Notes: a model not told the origin generated them from the letters alone. DNA of 64,000 nucleotides from Candidatus Fermentibacterota bacterium (GCA_014728175.1 WJMA01000017.1:186001-250000); one strand, 5' to 3'; positions 1 through 8,998 are shown, counted from the first letter of the stretch. Made by a program: numbers and translations.

Positions 1-296
1 ACGTTCCACTGGCCGATTACATAGCCTCCAGGTGCGTAACCCCGGAAGCGGAGGCTTTCGTCGACGATCAGAGAAGGAGGATCTACAAGGCATTGGCCAA
101 GATATCGGAGAGGGAGAAGACCGTTATCTCGCTTCGGTTCGGCCTGGTCGACGGAGAACCGCAGACCCTGGAAGCGGTGGGGAAGGTGTTCGGGGTGAGC
201 AGGGAGAGGATAAGGCAGATAGAAGCCAGGGCTCTGGCCAAGCTGCGCAGGGAGGGCATCCTGTTCATAGCCGACAGAGAGGACACCAGGGGATGA
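1..296 (+). CDS. RNA polymerase sigma-70 family factor, C-terminal part (truncated by window edge)
   Basis: The frame is open from the left edge, so the real start lies outside the window and the 93 start in the ORF track is only an internal Met. About 97 codons are visible. They hold sigma region 4: region 4.1 (SEREKTVISLRFGL) followed by the region 4.2 helix-turn-helix (TLEAVGKVFGVSRERIRQIE), the part that recognises the -35 element. This motif is typical of primary (RpoD/SigA-like) sigma factors, but the paralogue cannot be fixed without the N-terminus. The stop codon overlaps the start of the next gene (ATGA), so the two are probably translationally coupled. Confidence 0.93.
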   Translation, partial: VPLADYIASRCVTPEAEAFVDDQRRRIYKALAKISEREKTVISLRFGLVDGEPQTLEAVGKVFGVSRERIRQIEARALAKLRREGILFIADREDTRG

Positions 297-1117
297 GAAG
301 GGCCGTTGCTTTCACGGCGCTGGCATTGGTGGTCCTGTCCTGTTCCGGCGATAACGGGCCTTCCTCGGACCGGGACGACCGGCTGGTGGTCTTCGGTCCA
401 TCCCTGGTGGACATGTTCTGCCGCCTGGGCGGGCACCATAGAATAGTGGGAATGGATAGGTACTCCTCCTGGCGGGTCGACGCCCCCAGGCCGACGGACG
501 TGGGTGGTTACCTGGACCCCAACCTGGAGGCCGTGGCTGCCCTTTCTCCAACCTCGATCCATACCGTCGGTCACAACAGGACCTTGCAGGATCTGTGCGA
601 GGAGCTGGGAGTGCCGTACTACCATTATAGTTTCGACCGTCTGGATGACGTGATCGCTTCGGCGGAGAGCTTGTGCTCGAGGTACGGGCTTGCCGCCGAT
701 ACCTTCAAGATCGAGCTCTACAGAACCCTGGACTCTCTGCGCGAATCGGGAGAGGGGGTCAGGGCAATGCTGGTGGTGGACCACCTTCCGGGAACCTCGA
801 CGGTTACCCTGGCCGGAAGGAAGACCTTCCTCGGCGACCTGGTGGAGGCCGTCGGATCGGAGCTGGCCGCGCCGGAGAGCGGAGCTTATCCCAGGCTCTC
901 CATCGAGGGTGTGCTGGACCTGGAGCCGGAGCGGATCCTATACCTCGCTCCCTCCGTGTCGGACACGGCGGCTTTTCGGCGGTCGGTGAAGCAACAGTGG
1001 TCATCGGTCGGGTTCCCTTCCGCTCACGTCAGGTGCTTGTTCCAGGATTATCTTCTCGTACCGGGCGCCAGGCTGGGCGCCACGGCCAGGGAAATAGTAA
1101 GGTGCCTGAGATCCTAG
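293..1117 (+). CDS. ABC transporter substrate-binding lipoprotein, BtuF/FecB/HmuT type
   Basis: 274 aa starting at the ATG of the ATGA overlap with the sigma gene. The longer track ORF (from 32) only reads through the sigma gene in another frame. The N-terminus is a lipoprotein signal peptide (MRRAVAFTALALVVLSC), with the lipobox Cys near residue 17. The rest looks like the two-lobed Fe3+-siderophore/cobalamin/heme-binding fold (VFGPSLVDMFCRLGGHHRIV, then a VGGYLDPNLEAVAALSPTSI stretch typical of the 'npnlE.i..LkPDlV' motif). It is followed by its own ATPase and permease, so it should capture a metal chelate or cobalamin and deliver it to the membrane complex. The ligand cannot be decided from sequence; no TonB receptor gene is present in the window. 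Confidence 0.85.
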   Translation: MRRAVAFTALALVVLSCSGDNGPSSDRDDRLVVFGPSLVDMFCRLGGHHRIVGMDRYSSWRVDAPRPTDVGGYLDPNLEAVAALSPTSIHTVGHNRTLQDLCEELGVPYYHYSFDRLDDVIASAESLCSRYGLAADTFKIELYRTLDSLRESGEGVRAMLVVDHLPGTSTVTLAGRKTFLGDLVEAVGSELAAPESGAYPRLSIEGVLDLEPERILYLAPSVSDTAAFRRSVKQQWSSVGFPSAHVRCLFQDYLLVPGARLGATAREIVRCLRS

Positions 1118-1878
1118 AGGTATCGGACGTTTCCCTGGGTTACGGCGGGGACGCCGTTCTCAGGGAGGTCGATCTGAGTTTGGACAGGGGCGACATCTGT
1201 GGGATAATAGGCCCCAATGGTGCCGGCAAAACCAGCCTTATCAAGGCGATACTGGACCTGGACGTTTGGTGGGATGGGAACATTTCCATCTCGGGGAAGG
1301 CCAACGACACCCTGAGCAGGACGGAACGGGCCAGGCTGGTATCCTACGTTCCGCAGAGCTACTCCCAGGGCGCAGAGCTTACGGTTGAGGAGTCCGTCCT
1401 GCTGGGCCGCTACCCTCACCGCAGGTCATGGTCCAGAGACTCCGGAGAGGATCTGGAGATCGCCGCCCGATGCATGAGGGCCACCGATACCTGGCGGCTG
1501 CGATCCAGGTTGTACACCCGTCTGTCCGGAGGAGAGAAGAGGCTGGTTCTAATCGCTTCGGCGTTGGCACAGCAGCCCGTTCTACTTCTGCTGGACGAGC
1601 CTGCGGCCGCCCTGGACTTCAGGCACCAGGTCGAGCTGTGGTTGCTTCTGAACCGGCTGGCCTCCGAGGGGCTTACCATTCTCCTGAGCACACACGAGAT
1701 AGGAATTGCCAGTGGCTTTCTGACCAAAATAATGGTGCTTGCGGAGTCCCGTTGCGTGGCCTCGGGAAGGCCGGACCAGGTCCTCAGGTCCGACCTGCTC
1801 TCCGAGGTATTCGGCCTCGGTCTGAGCGTGGAAAAGCATTCCGGCGGCAGCTACGTGGTTCTTCCCAGGATGGAGTAG
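1102..1878 (+). CDS. ABC transporter ATP-binding protein, BtuD/FecE type
   Basis: 258 aa from a GTG at 1102. The track ORF from 673 is an open-frame extension through the upstream gene; the homology begins at VPEILEVSDVSLGYGG. Walker A is GPNGAGKTS (about residue 38), the Q-loop is YVPQSY, the signature is LSGGEKRLVLIASALAQQ, Walker B is VLLLLDEP, and the switch His is in STHEIG. It overlaps the substrate-binding protein gene by 16 bp and ends 1 bp before the permease gene, so the three form one coupled operon. It should power import by the adjacent BtuC/FecCD-like permease. The family assignment is secure, the substrate is not. Confidence 0.92.
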   Translation: MPEILEVSDVSLGYGGDAVLREVDLSLDRGDICGIIGPNGAGKTSLIKAILDLDVWWDGNISISGKANDTLSRTERARLVSYVPQSYSQGAELTVEESVLLGRYPHRRSWSRDSGEDLEIAARCMRATDTWRLRSRLYTRLSGGEKRLVLIASALAQQPVLLLLDEPAAALDFRHQVELWLLLNRLASEGLTILLSTHEIGIASGFLTKIMVLAESRCVASGRPDQVLRSDLLSEVFGLGLSVEKHSGGSYVVLPRME

Positions 1879-1879
1879 A

Positions 1880-2830
1880 ATGGCCGAACCTCAAGGGCCC
1901 GGAATTCTATGGCCCGTACTGGGAGCCTTTCTGGTAGGCGGTTTCCTGCTGTCCCTGGCCGTGGGGCCGATGGGGTTGAGCGAAGGCTGGGTGGTGATGC
2001 GCCTCCGCCTGCCCAGGGCTCTTCTGGCTGTGCTGGCCGGCTCCTCCCTGGCGGCCTCGGGTTGCGTTCTGCAGTCGATCCTTCGCAACGAGCTGGCCAC
2101 TCCCTACACCCTGGGTATCTCCGCCGGGGCGGCTCTGGCCGCCGGAGCACTGATAGTGTCCAACCTGGTCGTCTCCTCCCTGGCCCTGGTGGCTACGGGG
2201 ACGCTGGGGGCCCTGGTGGCCGTCGCCGTCGTTTACCTTCTGGCCAGAAGGGGGTCGGGCAGTGCCGGAGTAAGGCTGCTACTGGCCGGCATCACGGTCA
2301 ACCTGGTGGGTGCGTCGATACTGATGCTTTTCGAGTACTTCAGCCCGGCCTCCCGGCTGGTGGAGATAGTAAGGTGGCTGATGGGCAGTCTGGCCGCGGT
2401 CGATACGACCGTACCGGTATTCTTGTTGCTGTTCGTGGTGCCGGGAATGGCCATAGTCCTGGCCAACACTGGAACCCTGAACCAGCTGGCCTCGGGAGAG
2501 ACGGTCGCAGCCAGCAGGGGAGTAACCGTGGGCAGAAAGAGAAACGTTCTACTAATTGCATCCGCCCTTCTGGCCGGAGGATCGGTGGGAGCGATCGGTC
2601 CGGTGGGCTTCGTGGGCCTGGTGGTTCCGCACATCATGAGAAAGCTGGTCGGGGGGGATTACAGAAGGCTGGTTCCGGCATCGGCCGTAGCCGGAATGGT
2701 CGCGCTGCTGTTGGCCGATTCGATCGCCAGGATCGTCATCAGTCCCGCCGAGCTTCCGATAGGTGTAGTCATGTCTTTGGTGGGCGGGCCGTTCTTCCTG
2801 TTCCTCCTGCTCAGATCCGGGCGCTACTGA
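1880..2830 (+). CDS. ABC transporter permease, FecCD/BtuC family
   Basis: 316 aa and very hydrophobic, with about nine to ten membrane segments. Family landmarks are RLPRALLAVLAGSSLAASG near the N-terminus, NELATPYTLGISAGA, GGSVGAIGPVGFVGLVVPHI and a C-terminal ELPIGVVMSLVGGPFFLFLL, which match the conserved blocks of the iron-siderophore/cobalamin permeases. The VGLVVPHIMRKLVG stretch is the coupling helix region that contacts the ATPase. It is the last gene of the importer operon and overlaps the convergent PpiD-like gene by 7 bp. Confidence 0.93.
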   Translation: MAEPQGPGILWPVLGAFLVGGFLLSLAVGPMGLSEGWVVMRLRLPRALLAVLAGSSLAASGCVLQSILRNELATPYTLGISAGAALAAGALIVSNLVVSSLALVATGTLGALVAVAVVYLLARRGSGSAGVRLLLAGITVNLVGASILMLFEYFSPASRLVEIVRWLMGSLAAVDTTVPVFLLLFVVPGMAIVLANTGTLNQLASGETVAASRGVTVGRKRNVLLIASALLAGGSVGAIGPVGFVGLVVPHIMRKLVGGDYRRLVPASAVAGMVALLLADSIARIVISPAELPIGVVMSLVGGPFFLFLLLRSGRY

Positions 2831-4668
2831 GAGGTTTCCCTTTCCTGCCGGGCCTCCCCCCTGGTCCGGGCCAGGGAATCCATCCTGGCGAAGCACTCCT
2901 CCCTCAGGTCGACGACCTCTCCTCTCTTTTTCTCCATGCTGAGGACCTGGTCCATGAATCCCTGGTGGTATGCGGACTGAAGGGAGAGGTATCTGGGGGC
3001 GAGAAGCTCGGGGTTGTTGGGCATGGGAATGGGATTTCGAGAGAATACCTCGGCCACGGCCGCCCCTTGCTCGACCGGGTAGGGGCCGATTGGCTCCAGC
3101 AAGGGCGCGGTGATGGCGTCTACGGCGAACTCCTCGGTGGATAGCAATGCCGACGGGTCTCCGGGGGAGAAGCGCGCGGATTGCCTGACCCTGACCGAGG
3201 TGAACTCGGGAGTGGAATCGACGGCCATCGACTCCGTCTCCGCGTAAGCGCTCAGGGAGAGGCCGGAGGAACGCATCTCTTCCAGGGCCTCCTCGGCGGC
3301 GAGGAGGGACCTCTCCATGGTGAGATGACGGTGGGCCCTGGTGAAAAGCAGGCCGCTCATCAGAGCCTCCCGGAACTCGATGGGCCCTCCGGGGTCGGTG
3401 GATATCTTTCTGGCCACCACGAAGGCGGGAAACCCTCCCCTGTAGCTGGGCACGTAGAAGACCGGTCCCGTATCGCTCGCCCACAGGGAATCCAGGGCGA
3501 AGGTCTTCATGGCCTCGGGGAAATCGGAGGTAACCGGAGTACTCTCGGTTACGGTCACTACGTCCCAGTCAACGACCAGGAGAGAGTCCTGGAGCGGTGG
3601 ATCGTCCTCCAGCAGACGGTCGATCGAGTCCTGTACGTCCCAGAGGGTTTGCCGGACCGTTTCCTCCCCGGGGACCACCGGGATCTCCCAATGGGCAAGG
3701 ACCAGAGTGTCCGTAGCGCTTTCGGCGGAGACGGAGACCAGCTTCATCTCATGGTAGGACGAGAATCCGGAGGGACCATGGAGCGTGGGAGCGCGGAACG
3801 GATCGGTGTAGTCGCCCGGCTGCAGATCGGTATCTTCGCCCACGAAATTGGACAGCTCTTGCGGGGTCAGCCTGAGCGTATCTGGCCTGCCGGCGTTGGA
3901 AAGAGCAAGGGAATCTACCTTCCAGCTGGCCCGTTCCTCGTCCTGCCGTTGGGGCTGAACCAGAACCGCGGTGTATCTGAGAACCGCGCTGGGCTCTTGC
4001 ACGAAGAGGTCCGGGTGCTCCTCGTAGAACCTGTGGAGCCTCTCCTCGGTGAGGGAGTCGGGGGAGCTGACGAAGGTGACGTATCTGGCCCTGAGGGGGG
4101 TCATCGATTCCAGCAGATTGTACTCCAGGTGCATTCCGGACATCATACACTGCAGCCTGGTGTCGGCCGGAAAACGCATGTCCGTAGCGGTAAGCAGAAG
4201 CTGGTACAGGACGCGTCTGTAACTGGGATCGTCTTTGTACCGGTTCATCAGCTGCTCTGGGTCCTCGCTTCCGGAGAGCTCTATCTGGGCCTTGAGGAGC
4301 GCCTCCGCGTGATCGGTTTTAAGGCGGGGCCAATCGTGCGAGGAGAGGTAGTCCTCCCTGAGCGCCTGGTTGACCAGCTCGTCGAAGGCCGACTCCCAGA
4401 CCTCCTCCGACATTACGGCCAGCTCGTTCTCCGGGGCCGGATGCCCGGACTGGATCATCCGTTGTTTGATCCTGCTGTAGGTGTTACGATGCGCACTTTC
4501 CAGCTGCTCGGGAGTGAGTTTCCTGCCGTTGACCTTGGCTACCACCAGCTCTCCGGACCCGCCTTCGGAAAGCTGCCCGGAACCCCAGTTCACGAAAATA
4601 AGCAGCACGAATGTGACAATGACCGCTATCAGGAATATCTTTGCGTTGTCTCTCAGCCAGGTCAGCAT
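2824..4668 (-). CDS. PpiD/SurA-type periplasmic folding factor (SurA N-terminal domain)
   Basis: 614 aa. The start is set at MLTWLRDNAKIF rather than the longer ORF start at 4704, because an AGGGGGAAC ribosome site sits 8 bases upstream of this ATG. A single N-terminal membrane helix (IFLIAVIVTFVLLIFVNWGSG) is followed by a SurA_N-like segment (VAKVNGRKLTPEQLESA... SEEVWESAFDELVNQALRE), the layout of PpiD: an inner-membrane-anchored periplasmic chaperone. A clear parvulin active-site block is not obvious in the middle of the protein, so it may be a chaperone with a divergent or inactive PPIase domain. It is convergent with the importer operon and divergent from holA. Confidence 0.75.
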   Translation of the reverse strand: MLTWLRDNAKIFLIAVIVTFVLLIFVNWGSGQLSEGGSGELVVAKVNGRKLTPEQLESAHRNTYSRIKQRMIQSGHPAPENELAVMSEEVWESAFDELVNQALREDYLSSHDWPRLKTDHAEALLKAQIELSGSEDPEQLMNRYKDDPSYRRVLYQLLLTATDMRFPADTRLQCMMSGMHLEYNLLESMTPLRARYVTFVSSPDSLTEERLHRFYEEHPDLFVQEPSAVLRYTAVLVQPQRQDEERASWKVDSLALSNAGRPDTLRLTPQELSNFVGEDTDLQPGDYTDPFRAPTLHGPSGFSSYHEMKLVSVSAESATDTLVLAHWEIPVVPGEETVRQTLWDVQDSIDRLLEDDPPLQDSLLVVDWDVVTVTESTPVTSDFPEAMKTFALDSLWASDTGPVFYVPSYRGGFPAFVVARKISTDPGGPIEFREALMSGLLFTRAHRHLTMERSLLAAEEALEEMRSSGLSLSAYAETESMAVDSTPEFTSVRVRQSARFSPGDPSALLSTEEFAVDAITAPLLEPIGPYPVEQGAAVAEVFSRNPIPMPNNPELLAPRYLSLQSAYHQGFMDQVLSMEKKRGEVVDLREECFARMDSLARTRGEARQERETSQ

Positions 4669-4767
4669 GTTCAGGTTCCCCCTGAAGATAAAGAGTGTAC
4701 GCAAGAACGTCGGGGTACAATAAGGCGGGACCCGGAACGCTGCAAGCCCGGAAGGAAATGGCCCGCG

Positions 4768-5763
4768 ATGCGCGTCAGGAGCTTCGCCGAGATGGAGCAG
4801 CTGCTGCGTGGAGCCTCGGAGGGAAAGGCGTTTCTCATAGGAGGAACCGAACTCTATCAGAGAAACAGGTTGGAGTCGCTGGCCATCGAGTCCTGTTCCT
4901 CATCCGCGAGTCTGGAACCTATCCGGGGCAGATGCTCGGAGATGGACGCGGGCGCCGTGGGCAGGATGTTCACGGAAGGGTCGTTGTTCGCTTCCGGCAA
5001 GATGATCGTTCTGGAGGAGCCGGACGACCTGTCACGGGAAGCCAGAGAGGTCTTACTTTCCAATCTTCAACGCATGGACCGGAACGCCCTGCTGCTGACC
5101 ACCGACAGAAGCAGGTTCAACACCAGCTTCTACAGAAAGCTCAGCAAAGCCACCTACTACTACGTATGTTACGATCCATTCGACTGGGACCTGCCCAAGT
5201 GGGCGCACAGGCTCAGCAGGGAGGAAGGGGTGAGGCTTGACGGCGGCGGTACAACGGTTTTGCAGGCCTACGCCTCGGGTAGCCTGGTCCGCCTTGCTTC
5301 GGCGGTCAGGACTCTGTCGCTTTATTACGGCCCGGACTCGTCGCTGTCCCGGGCCGAGGTGGCCGAGGTGCTTACGGGTAGGGGAGACCACGACATCTTC
5401 GATTTGAGCGACTCCCTGTTCGGCAACGTCAGGGCCGACTCGCTGGCCGCCACCTGGTCGCTGCTCCTTTCCGGGGAGGAGCCGACGAGCATGTTGGCGT
5501 TCCTGTTCGCCCACTGGCAAAGGATGCGGGCCGCCAGGGAGATTTTATCCTCGGGGGGCGGCAAATCGGAGGTCTCCAAGAGGCTGGGTGCGGGTAAGTT
5601 ATTGACAAATAAGCTAGTAGAGCACGCAAAACGGGCGAAAGATCTCCCGATTGGTGATGTGGTGGAGCTGTTCGCGTCGACCGACGAGGCACTGAAGACC
5701 GGCGAGGACCCTTTCATCGCGATATCCGGGCTGATATTCGCCTTGACATCGAGGCCCGTATAG
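4768..5763 (+). CDS. holA: DNA polymerase III delta subunit (HolA-like)
   Basis: 331 aa from the ATG at 4768 (MRVRSFAEMEQLL), preceded by GGAAGG. The larger track ORF starting at 3181 is a read-through antisense to the PpiD-like gene. The order of motifs fits delta: FLIGGTELYQRN in place of the degenerate P-loop of HolA, SLFASGKMIVLEEPDDL (the family's 'sLFg.krlv.l' block), NALLLTTDRSRFNTSFYRKL, and a helical C-terminal domain ending in LIFALTSR. Delta loads the sliding clamp as part of the clamp-loader complex. Sequence conservation in this family is low, so the call rests on motif order and length (typically 330-345 aa). Confidence 0.75.
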   Translation: MRVRSFAEMEQLLRGASEGKAFLIGGTELYQRNRLESLAIESCSSSASLEPIRGRCSEMDAGAVGRMFTEGSLFASGKMIVLEEPDDLSREAREVLLSNLQRMDRNALLLTTDRSRFNTSFYRKLSKATYYYVCYDPFDWDLPKWAHRLSREEGVRLDGGGTTVLQAYASGSLVRLASAVRTLSLYYGPDSSLSRAEVAEVLTGRGDHDIFDLSDSLFGNVRADSLAATWSLLLSGEEPTSMLAFLFAHWQRMRAAREILSSGGGKSEVSKRLGAGKLLTNKLVEHAKRAKDLPIGDVVELFASTDEALKTGEDPFIAISGLIFALTSRPV

Positions 5764-5821
5764 ACGACTATTGTTCTGAATTCTGAGGATCCAGGGACGT
5801 TTTTCCACGAGAGGAGGGGAA

Positions 5822-6535
5822 ATGGCCGAAGTCCTGGAAGGCAAGATACAGGATCTGTTGGCCCAGCGCTCCGAGCTCGCAGACCGACTGGAGAATCTTG
5901 AGAAGCTCAAGGCCGAGACCAATCAAAGGGTCTACAAGAGGATAAGGGGAGATTACGACGAGAAGCTCCAGAATATCCTGGCGCAGATCAACGATCAGCG
6001 CGGGACCCTGGAAAAGAAGGTCGAAGAGCTCAAGAAAAGCATCGACGAGAAGGAAAGCCTTCACACAACCAAGTCCGATCTTGTCGACGAGCTCCAGATG
6101 AGGGCGAGGCTGAAGGAGTACGACGAGAACGACGCCGAATTCAAGAAAGAGCTCAACGAGGCGAAGAAGCAGCGCAACGACATAGCCGACGAGTTGGAGT
6201 CGCTTCGATCCGAGCTGGCAGATCTGAACAAGGTCCTGAAGGACGTCGACGTAGCTACGGTGGAGGGCGGCACGGCGGCATCCACCCCCGAGGTCGAGGA
6301 GGAGATCGAAGAGCCGGCTGCCGAAGCAGCAGAGATCGAGGAGATAGAGGATCTGGAGCTCGAGGAAGACCTCGAGTTGGAGGAGGCCGATACGGAGGAA
6401 GGCGTGAAATGCCCCTCATGCGGCCATACGAACCCTCCCCAGAAACTCTTCTGCGAGGAGTGCGGTAGCTCTCTGGACGAAGAGGAAGACCTCGACGAGG
6501 ATTTCGACCTCATAGACGACGACCTGGATCTCTAA
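5822..6535 (+). CDS. acidic coiled-coil protein with C-terminal zinc ribbon, unknown function
   Basis: 237 aa, not assignable to a named family. Residues 1 to about 140 are heptad-rich coiled coil (AEVLEGKIQDLLAQRSELAD and LEKKVEELKKSIDEKE). Residues 150-195 are a highly acidic linker of Glu/Asp/Ala, followed by a CxxC...CxxC zinc ribbon (KCPSCGHTNPPQKLFCEECG) and an Asp/Glu-rich tail (DEDFDLIDDDLDL). There is no signal peptide or membrane helix, so it is cytoplasmic. The ATG at 5822 is preceded by GAGAGGAGGGGAA. It stands alone between holA and the convergent asd. An adaptor or nucleic-acid-associated role is possible, but nothing in the sequence proves it. Confidence 0.8.
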   Translation: MAEVLEGKIQDLLAQRSELADRLENLEKLKAETNQRVYKRIRGDYDEKLQNILAQINDQRGTLEKKVEELKKSIDEKESLHTTKSDLVDELQMRARLKEYDENDAEFKKELNEAKKQRNDIADELESLRSELADLNKVLKDVDVATVEGGTAASTPEVEEEIEEPAAEAAEIEEIEDLELEEDLELEEADTEEGVKCPSCGHTNPPQKLFCEECGSSLDEEEDLDEDFDLIDDDLDL

Positions 6536-6601
6536 CAACCCGCAACGACGGCGGGCGGTCGGTTGTGCGAGCCGGAAGAACGATGGCCAGCTTCTGGGCG
6601 T

Positions 6602-7576
6602 CTAAATCGCCTCTGAGGCCAGGATCTCTTCGGCTATCTGTACTGCGTTGAGGGCTGCACCTTTCCTCAGATTATCCGCAGTGATCCAGAATTGGACCAC
6701 GTTGGCGTGGTGGGGATGGCGGCGTATCCTGCCCACGAACACCTCGTCCTTACCGGTGGCTTCCGAGGGGGATAAACCTCCGCTGGAAGCGCGCACTCCC
6801 GCCGTTTCGTCCAACACCGAGTACGCGTCTTCCGGATCTACCGGGCCCGCGAAGCAAACGGTTACCGACTCCGTATGTCCCACCGGTACCGGAACCCTGG
6901 CCGCCGCGGGGAACACCGGGAATTCCTGTCGTAGTATCTTGGCGGTCTCTCGGATCAACTTGGTCTCCTCCCGGCAGTATCCGTCATCCTCTGGAGTCCC
7001 TATCTCGGTGAGCACGTTTCGATGGTAGACGGGCGCCCCCTCGCTGCATTCCTCTCCGGCCTCCTGGCTGAACAAGTCCTCCATGGCCTGCCTGCCGGAA
7101 CCGGAAACGGACTGGTAGGTGGAGACACATACCCACTCGATCGGGGAAAGATCACTGAGCGGGGCGAGGACCATGACCAATTGAATGGTGGAGCAGTTGG
7201 GATTGGCTACGATCCCCTTGTGGCCTACCAGAGCGTGGGCGTTGACCTCGGGGACCACCAGGGGGACGTCGTCGTCCATCCTGTAGGCGGAGGAGTTGTC
7301 CACGACCACGGCGCCTTTCTCCACGCATTCGGGCACCCATCGCAGAGCAACCTCGGCCTCGGTCGCCCCGAGGAGTACGGTCCCGGGCTCTATGGTTTCC
7401 GTCTGCAGGCGCTCGACCGATACTTCCCGGTCACCGAGTTGGACGGTGGTGCCGGCGGAGCTGGCGGATGCGAAGGCGCTGATCCGGAATCCGTCGAATA
7501 CATTCCTTTGATGGATGATCTCCATCATCTTGGTACCGACCAGCCCCGTCGCTCCCACTATTCCGATGGATCCCAT
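6602..7576 (-). CDS. asd: aspartate-semialdehyde dehydrogenase
   Basis: 324 aa. The start is the ATG at 7576 (MGSIGIVGATGLVG), 10 bases after a GGAGG site; the 8092 start in the track runs antisense through the next gene. The NADP-binding motif is GATGLVGTKMM, the catalytic Cys lies in ANPNCSTIQLV, and the acid/base His region is RVPVPVGHTESVTV. It reduces aspartyl phosphate to aspartate semialdehyde, the branch point to lysine/diaminopimelate, threonine and methionine. It is transcribed away from the MltD-like gene with only 18 bp between start codons, so its promoter must lie inside the neighbouring coding region. The threonine breakdown genes kbl and tdh are also in this window. Confidence 0.95.
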   Translation of the reverse strand: MGSIGIVGATGLVGTKMMEIIHQRNVFDGFRISAFASASSAGTTVQLGDREVSVERLQTETIEPGTVLLGATEAEVALRWVPECVEKGAVVVDNSSAYRMDDDVPLVVPEVNAHALVGHKGIVANPNCSTIQLVMVLAPLSDLSPIEWVCVSTYQSVSGSGRQAMEDLFSQEAGEECSEGAPVYHRNVLTEIGTPEDDGYCREETKLIRETAKILRQEFPVFPAAARVPVPVGHTESVTVCFAGPVDPEDAYSVLDETAGVRASSGGLSPSEATGKDEVFVGRIRRHPHHANVVQFWITADNLRKGAALNAVQIAEEILASEAI

Positions 7577-7594
7577 CCGCACCGCCCTCCTTCC

Positions 7595-8998
7595 GTGCTT
7601 CTCCGTGCCGCTTTGGCCCTGATGATGCTCGCCCTTCCCACCTGCTCGGGAATAAGGGCGGGAAAGGTCGACAAGAGCCAGATTATAAACCGGAGCGCCC
7701 CCTCGGTGGAAGTGCGTACCAGTCTTCCGGTGGGTCGAGGAATCAGCGCTGGCGGCCCCGCTTCCACCCTGGATGGGGAGATGCTCTCCGGCTCGATGGA
7801 CGTAAGCGACATACGATACTCTCCCAGAGACTTTCCCGCCTCCGCGGGTCTGAAGAGAATGATAGAGCGGATTCTGGACTCGGAAGGCATTCCCAGAGAT
7901 ATGGGTGCCCTTCCATGGGTGGAAAGCGACTACAACGTGGGCTGCTTCTCCCGGATGGGAGCGGCGGGCCCCTGGCAGTTCGTACCGGAGACCGCCAGGC
8001 AGTTCGGGCTGAACGTCACCGAGGAGTTGGACGAGCGCTACTCCTGGGAGCACTCGACCAGAGCCGCGGCCCGGTACCTCCGCTACCTGCACGATCGGTT
8101 GGGAAGCTGGCCCCGGGCCATTGCCGCCTACAACTGCGGCGAGGGCGCGGTCAGCTCCGCCCTCCGGAGATCGGCCGGTACGGGAGCCTGGAACGCCGAG
8201 CTGCCCTCAGAGACCAGGGTATTCCTGCCCCGGGTGTCCCACGCCATAGGCGCGTACAGAGAGGTGGACGAGCGGGGAGACGACCTGGCGCTGGTCATGG
8301 TACCGGCCGGAATAGACCTGCGGATAATGGCCTACGAGCTATCGATTCCCGTAGACAGCATGATGGAGCTCAACGGTTGTTTCCTCAAGGCCCGAATCCC
8401 TTCTGATAGAAGGACATGGAACGTTCTGGTCCCACTTGCCAAAGCGGCGGAGGCCTTTTCAATCGCCTGGGATGGTAACCCCGACAGTTACCTGGTCAAA
8501 CCCGGCGACACCTGGAGCTCGCTTTCGGTGGGGATGGGTGTGGATCGGGAGGAGCTGGTGCAGCTCAACGGATCGGGCGACCTGGTGGCCGGAACCCGCA
8601 TACGCCTGCCGGAGGTGGACCGTTCGGCTTACACGGCAACGGCGAGTTGCAGAGTGTACGAGGTCAGGACCGGAGACACTCTATCGGAGATCGGGGAGAC
8701 TGTTGGCGTAAACTCAAGGGAGGTAGCAAGGTGGAACGGAATGTCTCCCGACGCCACCATATACCCCGGGCAGAAGCTGATTCTTAGAACGGGCTCGGCG
8801 GACGAGGTGGGAGTTGCCACGGACGAAGAACCGGAGATAATAAGGGGTGGCAGGATAGAGCATCGGGTCGTAGAGGGAGATACCCTCTGGGACCTCGCGA
8901 CGAGGTACGGTGTCACCGTAGAGCAGATAATGTATCTTAACTCCAAGGACGATTCGCATCTCAGTATAGGGGAAGTTCTTCTAATAAGACCGGAATAG
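7595..8998 (+). CDS. membrane-bound lytic transglycosylase, MltD-like, with three LysM domains
   Basis: 467 aa from GTG 7595. No upstream in-frame ATG exists past the asd start, and the hydrophobic LLRAALALMMLALPTC follows directly; this start is moderately sure because no strong ribosome site is seen. After the signal/lipoprotein-like leader comes an SLT domain: the catalytic Glu is in LPWVESDYN, followed by GAAGPWQFVPETARQFGL and AAYNCGEGAV. Three LysM peptidoglycan-binding repeats follow: YLVKPGDTWSSLSVG, YEVRTGDTLSEIGETVG and HRVVEGDTLWDLATRYG. It cleaves glycan strands in the periplasm. It is followed after 9 bp by a giant repeat protein, the first of a four-gene run ending in a second transglycosylase. 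Confidence 0.9.
   Translation: MLLRAALALMMLALPTCSGIRAGKVDKSQIINRSAPSVEVRTSLPVGRGISAGGPASTLDGEMLSGSMDVSDIRYSPRDFPASAGLKRMIERILDSEGIPRDMGALPWVESDYNVGCFSRMGAAGPWQFVPETARQFGLNVTEELDERYSWEHSTRAAARYLRYLHDRLGSWPRAIAAYNCGEGAVSSALRRSAGTGAWNAELPSETRVFLPRVSHAIGAYREVDERGDDLALVMVPAGIDLRIMAYELSIPVDSMMELNGCFLKARIPSDRRTWNVLVPLAKAAEAFSIAWDGNPDSYLVKPGDTWSSLSVGMGVDREELVQLNGSGDLVAGTRIRLPEVDRSAYTATASCRVYEVRTGDTLSEIGETVGVNSREVARWNGMSPDATIYPGQKLILRTGSADEVGVATDEEPEIIRGGRIEHRVVEGDTLWDLATRYGVTVEQIMYLNSKDDSHLSIGEVLLIRPE

Noticed and set aside
293-300. Cobalamin riboswitch before the importer operon
   Set aside because: There is no leader: the gene starts inside the sigma stop codon, and no B12-box is seen nearby.
3181-4767. 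N-terminal half of the 860-aa ORF 3181..5763
   Set aside because: It is antisense to the PpiD-like gene; the real HolA-like protein begins at 4768.
6061-6513. 150-aa Ser-rich ORF opposite the coiled-coil protein
   Set aside because: It is the antisense of Glu/Asp codons, a common artefact.
7577-8092. N-terminal extension of the asd ORF to 8092
   Set aside because: It is antisense to the MltD-like gene, and a ribosome site precedes the internal ATG at 7576.
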